DNA of 18,268 bases, taken from contig JBJXGC010000132.1 of assembly GCA_046154545.1 (NCBI GenBank), positions 1 through 18,268 of the forward strand. The letters run 5' to 3'. This DNA comes from JBJXGC01 sp046154545. GTDB lineage: Bacteria; Chloroflexota; Dehalococcoidia; Tepidiformales; Tepidiformaceae. Made by a program: the position numbers and the translations under genes. The notes below the pieces were generated by a model. That model had not been told where the DNA came from and did no database searches. It saw nothing but the letters and a program-made list of their open reading frames with translations. Shown piece by piece: positions 1-7,759 of the stretch; within the stretch, counting starts at the first letter, position 1, and every line of letters starts with the position of its first letter.

Positions 1-981
1 ACTGTGGCCGAATCGGTGCTCACCGCATTTCGGCACCCTATCCTCACCTCGAGCCAGAGCTTTTCCGTCCGCCTGAGCATCGGGACAGCCCTCGGAGCGG
101 ACGCGGATTCACCCGCCACCCTGCTCCGGAACGCCGACACCGCGCTCTACGAGGCCAAGCGGCTCGGACGCGGACAGGCCCAGGCCTATACGGAATCCAT
201 GCACGCCCGAGTCGCACGCCGTTATAACGTCGCCGAAGCACTCCGCGCCGCCCTCGACCGGGACGAGACCACCGTCGTCATTCAGCCGGTGGTTCGGCTT
301 CAGGACGGGGTCATCGTGGGCGGTGAGGCCCTCTCCCGCTGGGACAGTCCTGAACTTGGACGCATCGGCCCCGACGAGTTCATCGTGGTGGCCGAACAGC
401 ATGGGCTCTCGGCTACGCTCACGGCTCGTGTCATTGCGAAGGTTGTCAGCGCGCTGTCGAGCTGGCCGGGCAGCCTGTCTGTCTCGGTCAATGTTAGCCC
501 GGGCGACCTGGCCGACTCGGGCATCGTTACGGCCCTGATCGAGGGTGCCCGAGCCGTCCATCCTCATGTCCTCGGAGTGGAGGTGACTGAGCGTCTGCTT
601 CTCTCCGATCCCGCGATCCTCACCGTGCTCCAGGTGCTGCGCAAGGGTGGCCTGCAGGTCTACATCGATGACTTCGGCACCGGCTACTCGTCGCTCGCGT
701 ATCTCAAAGACATGCCGGCGGACTACCTCAAGGTGCCGCGCGAATTCGTCCGCGACATCGCGGTAGGGTCCCGCACACTGGCAGTCGTCGATGCCATCGT
801 TGCCGTGGGCCGGGCGTTGGGGCTCCAGGTTGTCGGTGAAGGCATCGAAACAGAGACCCAGCAACGTCTGCTCGGTCGCCTTGGGATGGCCTATGCACAG
901 GGGTACCTGTTCAGCGCACCGCTGCCGTTAGAGCGATTCCGCGACTTCGTCGCGGAATCGCTGGCTGAACGAGCTGCCTGA
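1..981 (+). CDS. GGDEF (partial)-EAL domain protein, c-di-GMP signalling, 5' end outside window
   Basis: The reading frame is open from the window edge, so the gene is 5'-truncated; the GTG at position 4 is probably not its start. Counting from there, residues 25-58 are the tail of a GGDEF domain (SIGTA, ADTALYEAKRLGRG); its GGDEF signature lies upstream of the window. Residues 75-315 form an EAL phosphodiesterase domain: E108 of the EAL motif, the Asn of VNVSP, the Glu of EVTERL, the Asp pair in IDDFGTGYSSL, Lys in YLKVPREF, Glu in GEGIET and Gln in AQGYLFSAP are all present. The family normally hydrolyses cyclic di-GMP to pGpG. One oddity is that the usual KID(R)SF block reads KVPREF, so the conserved aspartate after the lysine is proline. 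Activity may be reduced or altered. The gene sits outside the mobile-element genes and looks like host DNA. The family is clear; activity is inferred. Confidence 0.93.
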   Translation, partial: TVAESVLTAFRHPILTSSQSFSVRLSIGTALGADADSPATLLRNADTALYEAKRLGRGQAQAYTESMHARVARRYNVAEALRAALDRDETTVVIQPVVRLQDGVIVGGEALSRWDSPELGRIGPDEFIVVAEQHGLSATLTARVIAKVVSALSSWPGSLSVSVNVSPGDLADSGIVTALIEGARAVHPHVLGVEVTERLLLSDPAILTVLQVLRKGGLQVYIDDFGTGYSSLAYLKDMPADYLKVPREFVRDIAVGSRTLAVVDAIVAVGRALGLQVVGEGIETETQQRLLGRLGMAYAQGYLFSAPLPLERFRDFVAESLAERAA

Positions 982-1097
982 CCGGCGAACAGCCGAGCCC
1001 AGACCCGGGGCCCGTGCGTGGCACGGTCACACCTGGGCGTTCGTCTCATGGCTGCAACGCTACTTGGCGGCGGCATGTCTGACCGCCGTGTATATGG

Positions 1098-1124
1098 GTG
1101 AGGCGAGTCTGAGACTCGCCTCAC
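1098..1124. terminator. 13-bp perfect hairpin downstream of the EAL gene
   Basis: The 13-base arms 1098-1110 and 1112-1124 are perfectly complementary around one base; a 12-bp stem with a 3-base loop is the realistic fold. It lies 116 bases after the EAL stop codon and has no T-tract, so it could be a Rho-independent-like terminator, an RNA processing hairpin or a protein-binding dyad. Confidence 0.4.
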
Positions 1125-1243
1125 ACCGAAGATACTCGTTACTAGCCCGGCGTGCCCGGCGGCTCACTGCCGCCGCGGGACAGCTGCGTTTCCGGCCGTA
1201 AAGACATGTGCGAGAACTTCGTTAACTCGGCGGTTGAGGTAAA

Positions 1244-1272
1244 GCGAGGCCCTGGGAATCCCGGGGCCTCGC
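1244..1272 (-). terminator. Candidate terminator of the protease fragment
   Basis: Arms GCGAGGCCC and GGGCCTCGC are extended by GGG/CCC around an AAT loop, giving about 12 paired positions with one mismatch in the minus-strand RNA. On the minus strand the stem is followed by TTT, and it starts 26 bases after the stop of the protease fragment. This suggests the authentic 3' end of that gene was kept while its 5' part was lost. Confidence 0.55.
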
Positions 1273-1298
1273 GCTGGGACGTGGCTTTGAGCGCCGCG

Positions 1299-1826
1299 TC
1301 AGGGTGTTACGGCGAGCACCACCACATCCCCCCGGCCGACGACAACGTTTGTGCTCGTGGCCACCAGCACCGAACCGAGGAGGATGCGCCCGGGCGCAGG
1401 AGCAGCGTTGGCGGTCACCGTGCCGGGGACAACCCACGATGCACCGCCCGGGCGGAGGGCATTCGCATCGGTTACCGAGACCGAGCCGAAGGCGGCGTTG
1501 GTGAACACGTCGATGTAGTTGTACGCCGTCGTGCCGGCGGGCACCGCGAAGCCATCGATGAGGCCGACCCAGGCGCCGGCGGCCGGGTTGTTGATGGTCA
1601 CGGATTCTTCAGAGTCGCCGTCCGCACTCTGGCCCGCCAACACACAGGTGCCGGTAGTGCAGTTGAAGACGTAGAGATCCAGGTCCGCCCCCGGGTCCGA
1701 GGTGCCGTCGATGGTCGCCCGGAAGGATGAGGAGCCGGCGGTGACCGTCGTCGTATACGTTTGTTGGACGAGGTTGGCGATGGAGAAGACGCCCTGCCGC
1801 GCGCTACCGAGCGACCCGCCAGACAC
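1299..1826 (-). pseudogene. C-terminal fragment of a subtilisin-like (S8) serine protease, 5'-truncated
   Basis: The frame encodes about 175 residues with the beta-rich look of the pre-peptidase C-terminal-like domain found at the end of secreted S8 peptidases: LVQQTYTTTVTAGSS, ADLDLYVFNC, SVTINNPAAGAWVGLIDGF, PAGTTAYNYIDVF. There is no protease catalytic triad and no signal peptide. Reading upstream in frame from 1826 gives non-homologous, Arg-rich sequence until a stop at 1956-1958, so the conserved part breaks off at about 1800-1830. A GTG at 1824-1826 could start a short protein, but a free-standing C-terminal domain without a signal is more likely a remnant. The terminator at 1244-1272 remains. 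The domain assignment comes from motif pattern and the pseudogene status from the missing N-terminal two thirds. Confidence 0.7.
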
Positions 1827-2052
1827 CGCCCGGCCCGTGAACGGCCCGAACCGGTTCGTGAAGACATTTCGATGACGCGAACGTGACCGACACGGCCCGC
1901 CCGGCCATGCGCACCAGTTCGAATTCGTTGCGAGCCATCGAACGGTTGCACCGAGTTAACCGGAGCCCCAGGAGAGCACCTATCCGGTAAACAGGTGGTC
2001 CGCCGCGATGCGCGCCGCGAGCCAGGCCAAGTCGCAGGGAACCCCCCGTCTG

Positions 2053-2196
2053 TCACCGTCGCCGCCGACGGACATCGTGTTGAAGAAGCCAGAGCGCGAG
2101 CGTAACCGCCACGCCGGCGGTGGCCAGTTCTCCGAATGCAACGAGAACGCTGGCGACGAGCATCTCGGCCAGCGCGAACCCAAGAGAAAAGGACAT
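2053..2196 (-). CDS. Small single-span membrane protein (47 aa), unknown function
   Basis: I place the start at the ATG at 2194-2196 because GGGAGGAG (complement of 2201-2208) precedes it by four bases; the longer frame to 2241 lacks such a site. The product is one hydrophobic stretch of about 35 residues (SFSLGFALAEMLVASV through LALWLL) followed by an Arg-rich tail, HDVRRRRR. By the positive-inside rule the tail should be cytoplasmic. No family is recognised. Small proteins of this kind in mobile elements can be secretion or regulatory accessories, but nothing here shows that. The SD is strong; function is open. Confidence 0.6.
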   Translation of the reverse strand: MSFSLGFALAEMLVASVLVAFGELATAGVAVTLALWLLQHDVRRRRR

Positions 2197-2369
2197 CACA
2201 CTCCTCCCATCGCGACTGATTGTCGCGTTCAGAGGAGCCATGGCCGTCCCCGTGATGTCACAACGTCAACGGTTGGCGCCCATGCCATGGGACCAGAAAA
2301 TGAGCCGGGCGCGCGAGGACTGAATGAATACTGATGGGAACGGCCCGCTTCGTCTCTGCCCGGAGTGAG

Positions 2370-2639
2370 TTAGCGCAGCTGCACGTAGACGACGCCATCA
2401 ACGGTCCAGGTGTTGACGGACTTGCCCAGGCGCGTTGCGGCCCGGCCGACGCGCATCGTCAGGCCACGGGTCGTCTCCCGCTCGGCGGGCGTGAGGCGGC
2501 CAACCTGGCCGGCCTTGAGGGCCTTCACGTAACCCTCGAACTCGACCATGCGCTTAGCCAGTGACGACGGCGCACGCGGTGGGGGCGGAGCTGACTTCTC
2601 GGAAATGAGGGCGAAGTTGGCCAAGTGCGGATACCTCAA
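2370..2639 (-). CDS. Small hypothetical protein (about 84-89 aa)
   Basis: The frame is open only from 2657 down to a TAA at 2370-2372. No ATG is available before residue 31. A TTG at 2637-2639 has no SD; a second TTG five codons later, giving an 84-residue product, has GAGG nine bases upstream and is the better candidate. The protein has a Pro-rich N-terminal part (SAPPPPRAP), an amphipathic helical centre (KRMVEFEGYVKALKAGQ, LTPAERETTRGLTMRVGRAATRLG) and a short C-terminal beta segment (VNTWTVDGVVYVQLR). The pattern of charged and hydrophobic residues looks coding, but I do not recognise the family. An ATG at 2547-2549 would give a 59-residue protein. It shares strand with the neighbouring small genes. 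Confidence 0.5.
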   Translation of the reverse strand: MRYPHLANFALISEKSAPPPPRAPSSLAKRMVEFEGYVKALKAGQVGRLTPAERETTRGLTMRVGRAATRLGKSVNTWTVDGVVYVQLR

Positions 2640-2841
2640 GACGATCGAAGTTGGGCCTCAGAGCCGCGGGCGTTGCTGCCAGCGGAGAAGGACTCTGGAG
2701 CGGACGGGGTCAGCGCTCCACCGGCCTGGCGGATCTTAAGCGGCTGGGTCATGGTGAGCGAGGAGACCGTGGTCAGTGTGCGACGATTTCCGGCGCGGGT
2801 GCCTCCAAATCCTCCCTCGCCGGAGCGCTGGTGTCCCCAGG

Positions 2842-3255
2842 TTACTCTCCCTTGGCCGCGTCTTTAAGCGAGTGCATGCTCGCCCGGCCGGCTATCACTT
2901 CGAGCGCTTCCTCGATACAGCCATCGACGGTGAGGAGAAAGGCGGACGAAGCCATGCGCTTGTAATAGTTGCGCTGCTTCCAGGTGGCCACCGCCCGCCC
3001 GACGAAGAGGCTCGTGCCGTACTCCTGGACGTGCACAGTGACGGTGATGTCGCCGTCCATGTTGCTGGTGACGTCGATGCAACGGCTGTCCCGGCGCCAC
3101 CACATGTTAACGGTGCCGACACGGACCTTGCACTTCGGGATGTTGCGCACCTCGAGCGCAGTCGCCAAGGCCGCACAGACCTCTTCCTCACGGCCACCAA
3201 GTTGGTCTATGAGCCAGCCTGTCCAATCAGTCTCGACGGAATTCGGGAGTGCCAC
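2842..3255 (-). CDS. Hypothetical protein (137 aa)
   Basis: The start is a GTG at 3253-3255 preceded by AAGGAGGAG at good spacing, which fixes the N-terminus. The product looks globular and soluble: an acidic helical N-terminal part (DWTGWLIDQLGGREEEVCAALATALEV), a beta-rich centre with several Val/Thr strands (KVRVGTVNMWWRR, CIDVTSNMDGDITVTVHVQEYG), and a C-terminal helix (TVDGCIEEALEVIAG). Two cysteines and a WW pair stand out, but there is no catalytic signature I can name. It lies 59 bases beyond the stop of the upstream membrane protein gene and on the same strand, so the two may be co-transcribed from the promoter at 3720-3749. Function is unknown. Confidence 0.75.
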   Translation of the reverse strand: MALPNSVETDWTGWLIDQLGGREEEVCAALATALEVRNIPKCKVRVGTVNMWWRRDSRCIDVTSNMDGDITVTVHVQEYGTSLFVGRAVATWKQRNYYKRMASSAFLLTVDGCIEEALEVIAGRASMHSLKDAAKGE

Positions 3256-3314
3256 GATCTCCTCCTTCGTTGGTCTTGGGCGCTACGTGGGCTGATTGGG
3301 TTTGGCCCAGTCTC

Positions 3315-3683
3315 TCAACTGGTGAACGTCTCGCGGACCTCGGCCCCGAGCCACTTGATGAACTCCCAGCCCCAGATAGCGAGGCAGTAGGCACCGAAGG
3401 CGAGGGCCACCATGCCGACGATGATGAGAACCCGGCCGAGAGAAGCACCGATGAGTCCCAACGCTTGCTGAACGCCACGAGGTTCAGCACGAACGAAGGC
3501 CATGGCGCCGTAGGCAGGCAGAGCCGCGAGAGCGAGGACTGGCACCGCCATCCAGGGATTCGTCGAGGCGAGGGTGGCAAGCGCTAAGAACGCCACCACC
3601 CCAGCCAAGACGGTCGCGTCCAACCCTGGATGTTCCTTCGTGTAGCGGTTCACGCCGCTCACCATTTCGGAGACTACGCTCAT
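3315..3683 (-). CDS. Small polytopic membrane protein (122 aa)
   Basis: The ATG at 3681-3683 starts a protein with hydrophobic segments at about residues 24-40, 44-62 and 80-106, and short charged ends (N-terminal NRYTKEHPG, C-terminal EFIKWLGAEVRETF). Two or three membrane spans are likely. The SD is weak. A candidate sigma-70-type promoter, TTGAAC-18-CAGAAT, lies 37-66 bases upstream and supports this start. No family is recognised. Being first in a short same-strand run beside the secretion-type operon, it could be a membrane accessory of that machinery, which is only inference from position. Confidence 0.7.
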   Translation of the reverse strand: MSVVSEMVSGVNRYTKEHPGLDATVLAGVVAFLALATLASTNPWMAVPVLALAALPAYGAMAFVRAEPRGVQQALGLIGASLGRVLIIVGMVALAFGAYCLAIWGWEFIKWLGAEVRETFTS

Positions 3684-3719
3684 CGTTTACACCGCCGGCT
3701 GTCCTATTCGGGAGGCTTC

Positions 3720-3749
3720 ATTCTGTTCCAGCCCGCCGATGTAGTTCAA
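3720..3749 (-). promoter_or_regulatory. Candidate sigma-70 promoter for the 3315-3683 gene
   Basis: Read on the minus strand, TTGAAC (3744-3749) and CAGAAT (3720-3725) are separated by 18 bases. Transcription would begin near 3713, about 30 bases before the ATG at 3683. It lies just beyond the terminator of the preceding operon, a sensible place for a new promoter. Confidence 0.4.
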
Positions 3750-3804
3750 GCGTTCGAAGCCCTCGTTCGTCGGGATTGCGTGAGTTCGTCGCGGTGCGGA
3801 GGCC

Positions 3805-3833
3805 AGCGGGCGGCTCGCAGCGAGCCGCCCGCT
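3805..3833 (-). terminator. 14-bp perfect GC-rich hairpin closing the 8946-3844 operon
   Basis: Arms 3805-3818 and 3820-3833 are perfectly complementary around a single base, giving a very stable stem even if the innermost pairs open. It begins 11 bases after the stop codon of the last operon gene on the minus strand. No T-run follows, so it would be an L-shaped (stem-only) terminator or an RNA 3'-end stabiliser. Confidence 0.65.
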
Positions 3834-3843
3834 CCGATGAGCG

Positions 3844-4293
3844 CTAAGCGGCGGCGGCGACATCGTCCCTGGCCGCCGTGAGGCTCTCCCGGACTAACCG
3901 GGTGAGGACCGGTTTCCAGCGACGACAGAGGTATTCCTCGTTGATCTCGAGTTCGCGGGCGAGGGCGGCCTGGGTGCGCCCGTCGTGGATAGCGCGCGCG
4001 AGGCTGGCCACAACGGTCCCGTCGAGGTCCTCTGCGATCCTCGCCAGTTCGTCGCAAAGGATCTTGCGCAATGCCTGACCCTCCGCACAGGTCTTGCCCT
4101 TGAAGCGGCCAGCAACCAATTGGCGAACGGCAGGGAGCGAGACCAGGCAGGAGTCCTCCAAGGCGATCGGGTCGTCCACGAAACGGAGCGCTTCGCGGAC
4201 ATCAGCGTCCAACGCCTGTCCCGGGACGTCGGCGCGGCGACCGTTAAGGGCACGGAGCGGGACGGGCGTTCGGTCAGGCGGCACGTTGTTCAT
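3844..4293 (-). CDS. HTH-like protein (149 aa), last gene of the transfer operon
   Basis: The ATG at 4291-4293 is preceded by TGGAGGTG six bases away, so the longer frame up to 4335 is rejected. The start lies inside the end of the replication-relaxation gene (20-base overlap), implying translational coupling. The N-terminal 30 residues are Pro/Arg-rich and probably unstructured; the rest is helical. Residues about 105-128 (DGRTQAALARELEINEEYLCRRW) have the spacing of a helix-turn-helix of sigma region 4 or Xre kind, and a further basic helix follows. The segment LVSLPAVRQLVAG with ALRKILCDELARIAEDL looks like a conserved helical bundle ahead of it. I infer a DNA-binding accessory or autoregulator of the operon; the family name is not known to me. 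Confidence 0.75.
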   Translation of the reverse strand: MNNVPPDRTPVPLRALNGRRADVPGQALDADVREALRFVDDPIALEDSCLVSLPAVRQLVAGRFKGKTCAEGQALRKILCDELARIAEDLDGTVVASLARAIHDGRTQAALARELEINEEYLCRRWKPVLTRLVRESLTAARDDVAAAA

Positions 4294-5143
4294 GAGCTTC
4301 ACCTCCAGGGAAGAGTGCGACCGGGGCATCAACACCCGGCTGGCTCCAGATGGGCCGGCGGAAGAGTTCCGGCGGCGGGACGGCGAGGAAGACGTTCAAT
4401 TCGGCCACCCGCAGGAAGGTGACCCCAACCAGCTTGCCGAGCCCGGTCATGCGCTGGACGAGCCGCTCCCCGGAGGCGCCGGGCTCCGGTTTGACGAGGA
4501 CCAGGACACGCAGCGCCCTCGTCCCGAAGTCCTGTTCGAAGCGCCCGCCGTAGTAGTAGGCGCCGAGGTTCGTGAGCTTCTGGCGGAGGGCACGCTCTCC
4601 CTTCTCGCTGACCTCGACTTCGAGGAAGAAGCTCGACTGTGGACTCAGATCCCCCGCCTGGCGGGCCACCTGGAAGAAGGCGTCGGGGACGAGGCCGTGG
4701 GCAAGGGTCACCTTGCGGAGCGCGTCCTCAGGCAACCAGCGGACCATTGTCACGCCCGGCTTCCGCGCTGCGCGGAGGAGATGGACGCGACAGTCGTTGA
4801 CGGCGAGGTCGTGGCGCAGGCGGCCGTAGGCCACACGCCGCAGCGGAGCGCGCTCAGCGTCTTCGTCCAGACCGAGGGCACGTTGCCCACGCCGCGACAC
4901 CAGGTAGACGGCCGGCTCGTTCGGTGCCCGTCCGGGGAGGGTCTCCAGGAAGCCCGCCTGGCGAAGCAAGCCCAGGCGGGTCTGGGCGCGGGAACGGTTG
5001 CGTTCGCCAAACTCCAGGAGCTGGACCTGCGCGACGGTGGTCGCGCCCAGCTCGGCGACGAGGCGCACGACACGCTCGTCACGCGCGGTGAGACGCAGGG
5101 GGCGGAGCCGCCGCCTCCGGATAGGTTCACTCTTCGTCGACAT
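4274..5143 (-). CDS. Replication-relaxation family protein, copy 1 (289 aa)
   Basis: The ATG at 5141-5143 follows TTGGAGGAT at good spacing and overlaps the end of the ATPase gene by 17 bases, so the longer frame to 5203 is not used. After a basic leader (RRRRLRPLRL) comes a winged-helix domain at about residues 15-90: LTARDERVVRLVAELGATTVAQVQLL, a second helix with RAQTRLGLLRQAGFLE, and a wing with PAVYLVSRRGQRAL. The next part (RLRHDLAVNDCRVHLLRAARK, VPDAFFQVA, SFFLEVEVSEKGERALRQKL) is the nuclease-like core layout of PF13814 replication-relaxation proteins, with a Glu in LEVEV. Such proteins were linked to plasmid DNA relaxation and occur beside conjugation genes. The role here is inferred from the family and its coupling to a VirD4-like ATPase. 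Confidence 0.8.
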   Translation of the reverse strand: MSTKSEPIRRRRLRPLRLTARDERVVRLVAELGATTVAQVQLLEFGERNRSRAQTRLGLLRQAGFLETLPGRAPNEPAVYLVSRRGQRALGLDEDAERAPLRRVAYGRLRHDLAVNDCRVHLLRAARKPGVTMVRWLPEDALRKVTLAHGLVPDAFFQVARQAGDLSPQSSFFLEVEVSEKGERALRQKLTNLGAYYYGGRFEQDFGTRALRVLVLVKPEPGASGERLVQRMTGLGKLVGVTFLRVAELNVFLAVPPPELFRRPIWSQPGVDAPVALFPGGEAHEQRAA

Positions 5144-6758
5144 CAGATCCTCCAAGAAGGTTGAGTTGGGCACGAGGTTGGCGCGGTCGTGGCGCCAGCT
5201 CACCGGTTGCGGTCATCGGCCCCAGCTCGTCCTCTTCGAGCTCCAGCGGCTGCACCGGCATCGGGAGGCGGGCGTAGAGTTCACGCGAGCGGGCCTGGAT
5301 GCGGGCCACCCGCGCCCGGTCGATGGGCGGGAGCGGCCCAGGATGGGGAAAGAGGAGCGGCTCCTCGCTGGCCAACCGCTTCACCTCCAGCCAGTAGGAG
5401 CCGTCCTGCTGGAAGGTGCGCAGGCGGGTGCCCACGTTCGTCTCCAGGGAGATCTGGAGTTCGCGCGAGAAGAACTTCTCCGACTGGGTCATGAGCGTGG
5501 CCCCGAGTCGAAAGCTGCGGGACTCGCTGATCAGACGGGTGAGGGCGCCGCTCTCGACGTGGCTCGCCTCGTCCACCCAGAGCCCGACGAATGGACGAGG
5601 ACCGTCGTGGGCGGCGCGACGATGGCATTCGAGCTGGACGCGGATGACCACGAGCGAGCAGAGCAGGTCCGCCACCTCCGGCCCGACCACCCCCGAGGCC
5701 GAGCGGAGGATGAGGATCTTCCTGCCGTTGACGATCTGGTCGAAGGAGACGCGGGGCCGCGCCTGACCAAAGATCGCCCGTACCTCTGGATAGGTGGTGA
5801 ACACTCCGAATTTGTGGATGAGCGGCTGGAGCACGTCCGGCCTGTTCCAGGTCGTGTCGAACTCCGAGAGCCAGAAGCTCCGCACTGCCTCGTTCGGGCA
5901 GTGGAAGGCCGCCTGGCGGCGGAAGAGGCCGTCGGTGAAGAGCCTCGGCAGGTCGAGGAGCGTCGCCCGCGAGAGCGAGAGCAACAGGAGGATGGCCATG
6001 CGCAGGATGTGGGCCTGGCGGCTAGTGATCGCGCCCGGCCCGAACCAGGCCACGAAGACGGCCAGGAGCTGCGTCGTGGCCAGCGTCCACTGTTTCTCCG
6101 GCACATCGGCGAGCGGGTTGATACCGACAACCGCCTCGGCGCTGGGGTCGATGACGACGACGTCATCCACCCGGTCGTCTGGCACCAGGGAGGTGACCGT
6201 GTCGGCGTAGTCTCCTTTCGGGTCGATGACGACCACGGCGGCCCCGTTGAAGATGTCGTTGACGATGAACTGCGCCCCCGCCGAGGTCTTGCCGGAGCCC
6301 GTCGCTCCAACCAGGAGGAGATGCTGGCAGCGCCCCTCCGGGCTGACCACATAGGGACGGACGACGCTCCACCAGGACTCCTTGACCCCTCCCAGGACAA
6401 GCGAACCGGGACGGCGGAGGGAGGCGTGCACCTCCCTCCACGCCGTCAGTTCGACGTAGACGAGGCGGGCGACCACCAGGCCGAGCGCCAGGAAGGCGAA
6501 GGCGATGAGGGCGTTGCCGGTGGCCAGGCCGAGACCGGCGAACAGGGCGAACCAGCCCGCGGAGATCCAGGCCGCCCGCCGGTCGCTCGCAACCCCTCCC
6601 TCTGAGCGACCGGCCAGCTTCACGCTCGACCAGGCGCAGGCCTGGCAGAGCCAGCGGGCGAGGAGGAAGGCGCCGACGATGGCGAGCATGGTGGCGATGA
6701 GGGTGAGTTTGATGATCTCGGCCGTGAGATCCTCGAAATCGTCTCGTTCCTTACTCAC
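5127..6758 (-). CDS. VirD4/TraG-type conjugative coupling ATPase (543 aa)
   Basis: The start is a GTG at 6756-6758 with GGAGGAGG upstream; its GTGA overlaps the TGA of the membrane gene. Residues about 14-38 and 62-101 are hydrophobic and should make two to three membrane spans, as in VirD4-like proteins. The ATPase core carries Walker A GATGSGKT (151-158), a VIDPKGD strand (about 177-183), Walker B LWVDEAS (393-399) and the following SRSFRLGATLMTQSEKF segment typical of TraG/TraD motor domains. The C-terminus is Pro/acidic-rich and probably a flexible recruitment tail. The family moves DNA-protein substrates to a type IV secretion channel at the inner membrane. Gene order, between a polytopic membrane protein and a replication-relaxation protein, fits a DNA-processing role. 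No relaxase gene is next to it. Confidence 0.88.
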   Translation of the reverse strand: MSKERDDFEDLTAEIIKLTLIATMLAIVGAFLLARWLCQACAWSSVKLAGRSEGGVASDRRAAWISAGWFALFAGLGLATGNALIAFAFLALGLVVARLVYVELTAWREVHASLRRPGSLVLGGVKESWWSVVRPYVVSPEGRCQHLLLVGATGSGKTSAGAQFIVNDIFNGAAVVVIDPKGDYADTVTSLVPDDRVDDVVVIDPSAEAVVGINPLADVPEKQWTLATTQLLAVFVAWFGPGAITSRQAHILRMAILLLLSLSRATLLDLPRLFTDGLFRRQAAFHCPNEAVRSFWLSEFDTTWNRPDVLQPLIHKFGVFTTYPEVRAIFGQARPRVSFDQIVNGRKILILRSASGVVGPEVADLLCSLVVIRVQLECHRRAAHDGPRPFVGLWVDEASHVESGALTRLISESRSFRLGATLMTQSEKFFSRELQISLETNVGTRLRTFQQDGSYWLEVKRLASEEPLLFPHPGPLPPIDRARVARIQARSRELYARLPMPVQPLELEEDELGPMTATGELAPRPRQPRAQLNLLGGSDVDEE

Positions 6759-7759
6759 GCTGCCTCCTCCCAGCCGTCGATGGTGTCGTCGTCGTTGTCT
6801 GCCACGGGAAGCGTGATCGGTGCGACAGGGGGTTGGCCAGCGAGGCGCTCCGCCGGCGGCTCAACGTAGCCGACCGCTGGCCAGGGGATGGGCTCTTCCA
6901 GCGCCGGGAAGCCGAGTGCCTTGCCCAGCTTGGAGCCGGCCCACCACCTGAGGAGCGGGTAGGCGACGCCGAGCAGGGGCAGGTCGATCGCGCTCATCAC
7001 GAACGTTGCCAGGCGGCGTAGTGAGACCACCAGCATCTCCGGGATAAAAGCGACGAAGCGGACCACCAGCGAGGCGACGACCAGGACCACGCCCCAGGCC
7101 GTCGTCCAGCTATCCATGCCTGCCCAGAAAGCGAGCCCGCTGGCGGCGATCAGGCTCAGGCCGAGGAGCGCCATGAAGGCGACCACGAGCCAGAGCGACA
7201 CCCACCCTGCCGCGAGGAGGGAACCGGTGACGTAGAAGACGAGGCCAGAGACCAGCACGACCACGAAGCCGGTGTCACTGAAAACACGAAGCGGCCTGTG
7301 CCAGCGCGCGGCCAGGCGGTCGAAGGGGTGGCCGATGACCTCATGACGGAGGTCGAGGCTGACCGAGGCGAAGAGGCCGCCGACGATCACCCATCCGAAG
7401 CCGGTGGCCCAGCTCACGTCAAAGGGCGGTTCCGCCGCGTCGATCCCGAACAGTGCGGCCATCCGTTCACCGGCGAGGGCGACATCGACGGCGGCGAGGA
7501 TCAGGAAGGTGACGAGGAAGAGCAGCCGCTTCACGGTTCCGTCGGCGAAGGCGGTATCCGGCACGGCGCTGCGGACTGACTGGACGAAGGAGCGGGTCTG
7601 GGCGGCGGCCGTGGCCAGCGGGTTGCAGACGACGTTGAAGAGCTGGGCGACCATTGTCACCAGGCGGTTGCGGACGGAGACGGCCACAAAGAAGGACGAG
7701 ACGAGGCCAACGGCGAAGCCGGCCATGAGCAGGTAGGTAACGAAGAACGCGGGGATCAC
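6755..7759 (-). CDS. Polytopic membrane protein of the transfer operon (334 aa)
   Basis: The start is a GTG at 7757-7759 that overlaps the TGA of the upstream gene by four bases, with GAGGTG six bases before it. Hydrophobic segments lie near residues 3-28, 82-101, 118-137, 166-186, 188-212, 220-246 and 262-280, so about six or seven spans are likely. A soluble Pro/acidic C-terminal tail (VGYVEPPAERLAG to DNDDDTIDGWEEAA) follows. Size and topology would suit a VirB6/TrbL-like channel component, but I see no signature residues that prove it. Four-base overlaps on both sides couple its translation to the vWA-like protein and the coupling ATPase, supporting a shared membrane complex. Confidence 0.78.
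   Translation of the reverse strand: MIPAFFVTYLLMAGFAVGLVSSFFVAVSVRNRLVTMVAQLFNVVCNPLATAAAQTRSFVQSVRSAVPDTAFADGTVKRLLFLVTFLILAAVDVALAGERMAALFGIDAAEPPFDVSWATGFGWVIVGGLFASVSLDLRHEVIGHPFDRLAARWHRPLRVFSDTGFVVVLVSGLVFYVTGSLLAAGWVSLWLVVAFMALLGLSLIAASGLAFWAGMDSWTTAWGVVLVVASLVVRFVAFIPEMLVVSLRRLATFVMSAIDLPLLGVAYPLLRWWAGSKLGKALGFPALEEPIPWPAVGYVEPPAERLAGQPPVAPITLPVADNDDDTIDGWEEAA

Larger units (their letters stand above)
982..1298. other. Intergenic region without a convincing gene
   Basis: No reading frame here has both a credible start and protein-like composition. It holds the hairpin at 1098-1124, a GC-rich imperfect inverted repeat near 1154-1180 (CCCGGCGGC against GCCGCCGCGGG), a GTTAACTCGG element at 1221-1230, and the hairpin at 1244-1272 serving the minus-strand fragment on the right. 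Confidence 0.6.

Noticed and set aside
109..864. 251-codon minus-strand open frame
   Set aside because: Antisense to the well-defined EAL domain; no independent support.
1847..1858. 12-bp palindrome CGAACCGGTTCG near the protease fragment breakpoint
   Set aside because: Suggestive as a recombination site, but there is no second copy, no integrase gene in the window and no tRNA; not enough to call an attachment site.
2776..3390. 204-codon plus-strand open frame
   Set aside because: Opposite the 137-residue and 122-residue minus-strand genes, which have better starts and protein-like composition.
4094..5164. 356-codon plus-strand open frame
   Set aside because: Antisense to the replication-relaxation gene, with no SD or domain pattern; a shadow frame.
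4998..6605. 535-codon plus-strand open frame
   Set aside because: It lies opposite the coupling ATPase and replication-relaxation genes, is rich in Arg/Glu/Gly low-complexity stretches and shows no domain; it is a GC-bias shadow.
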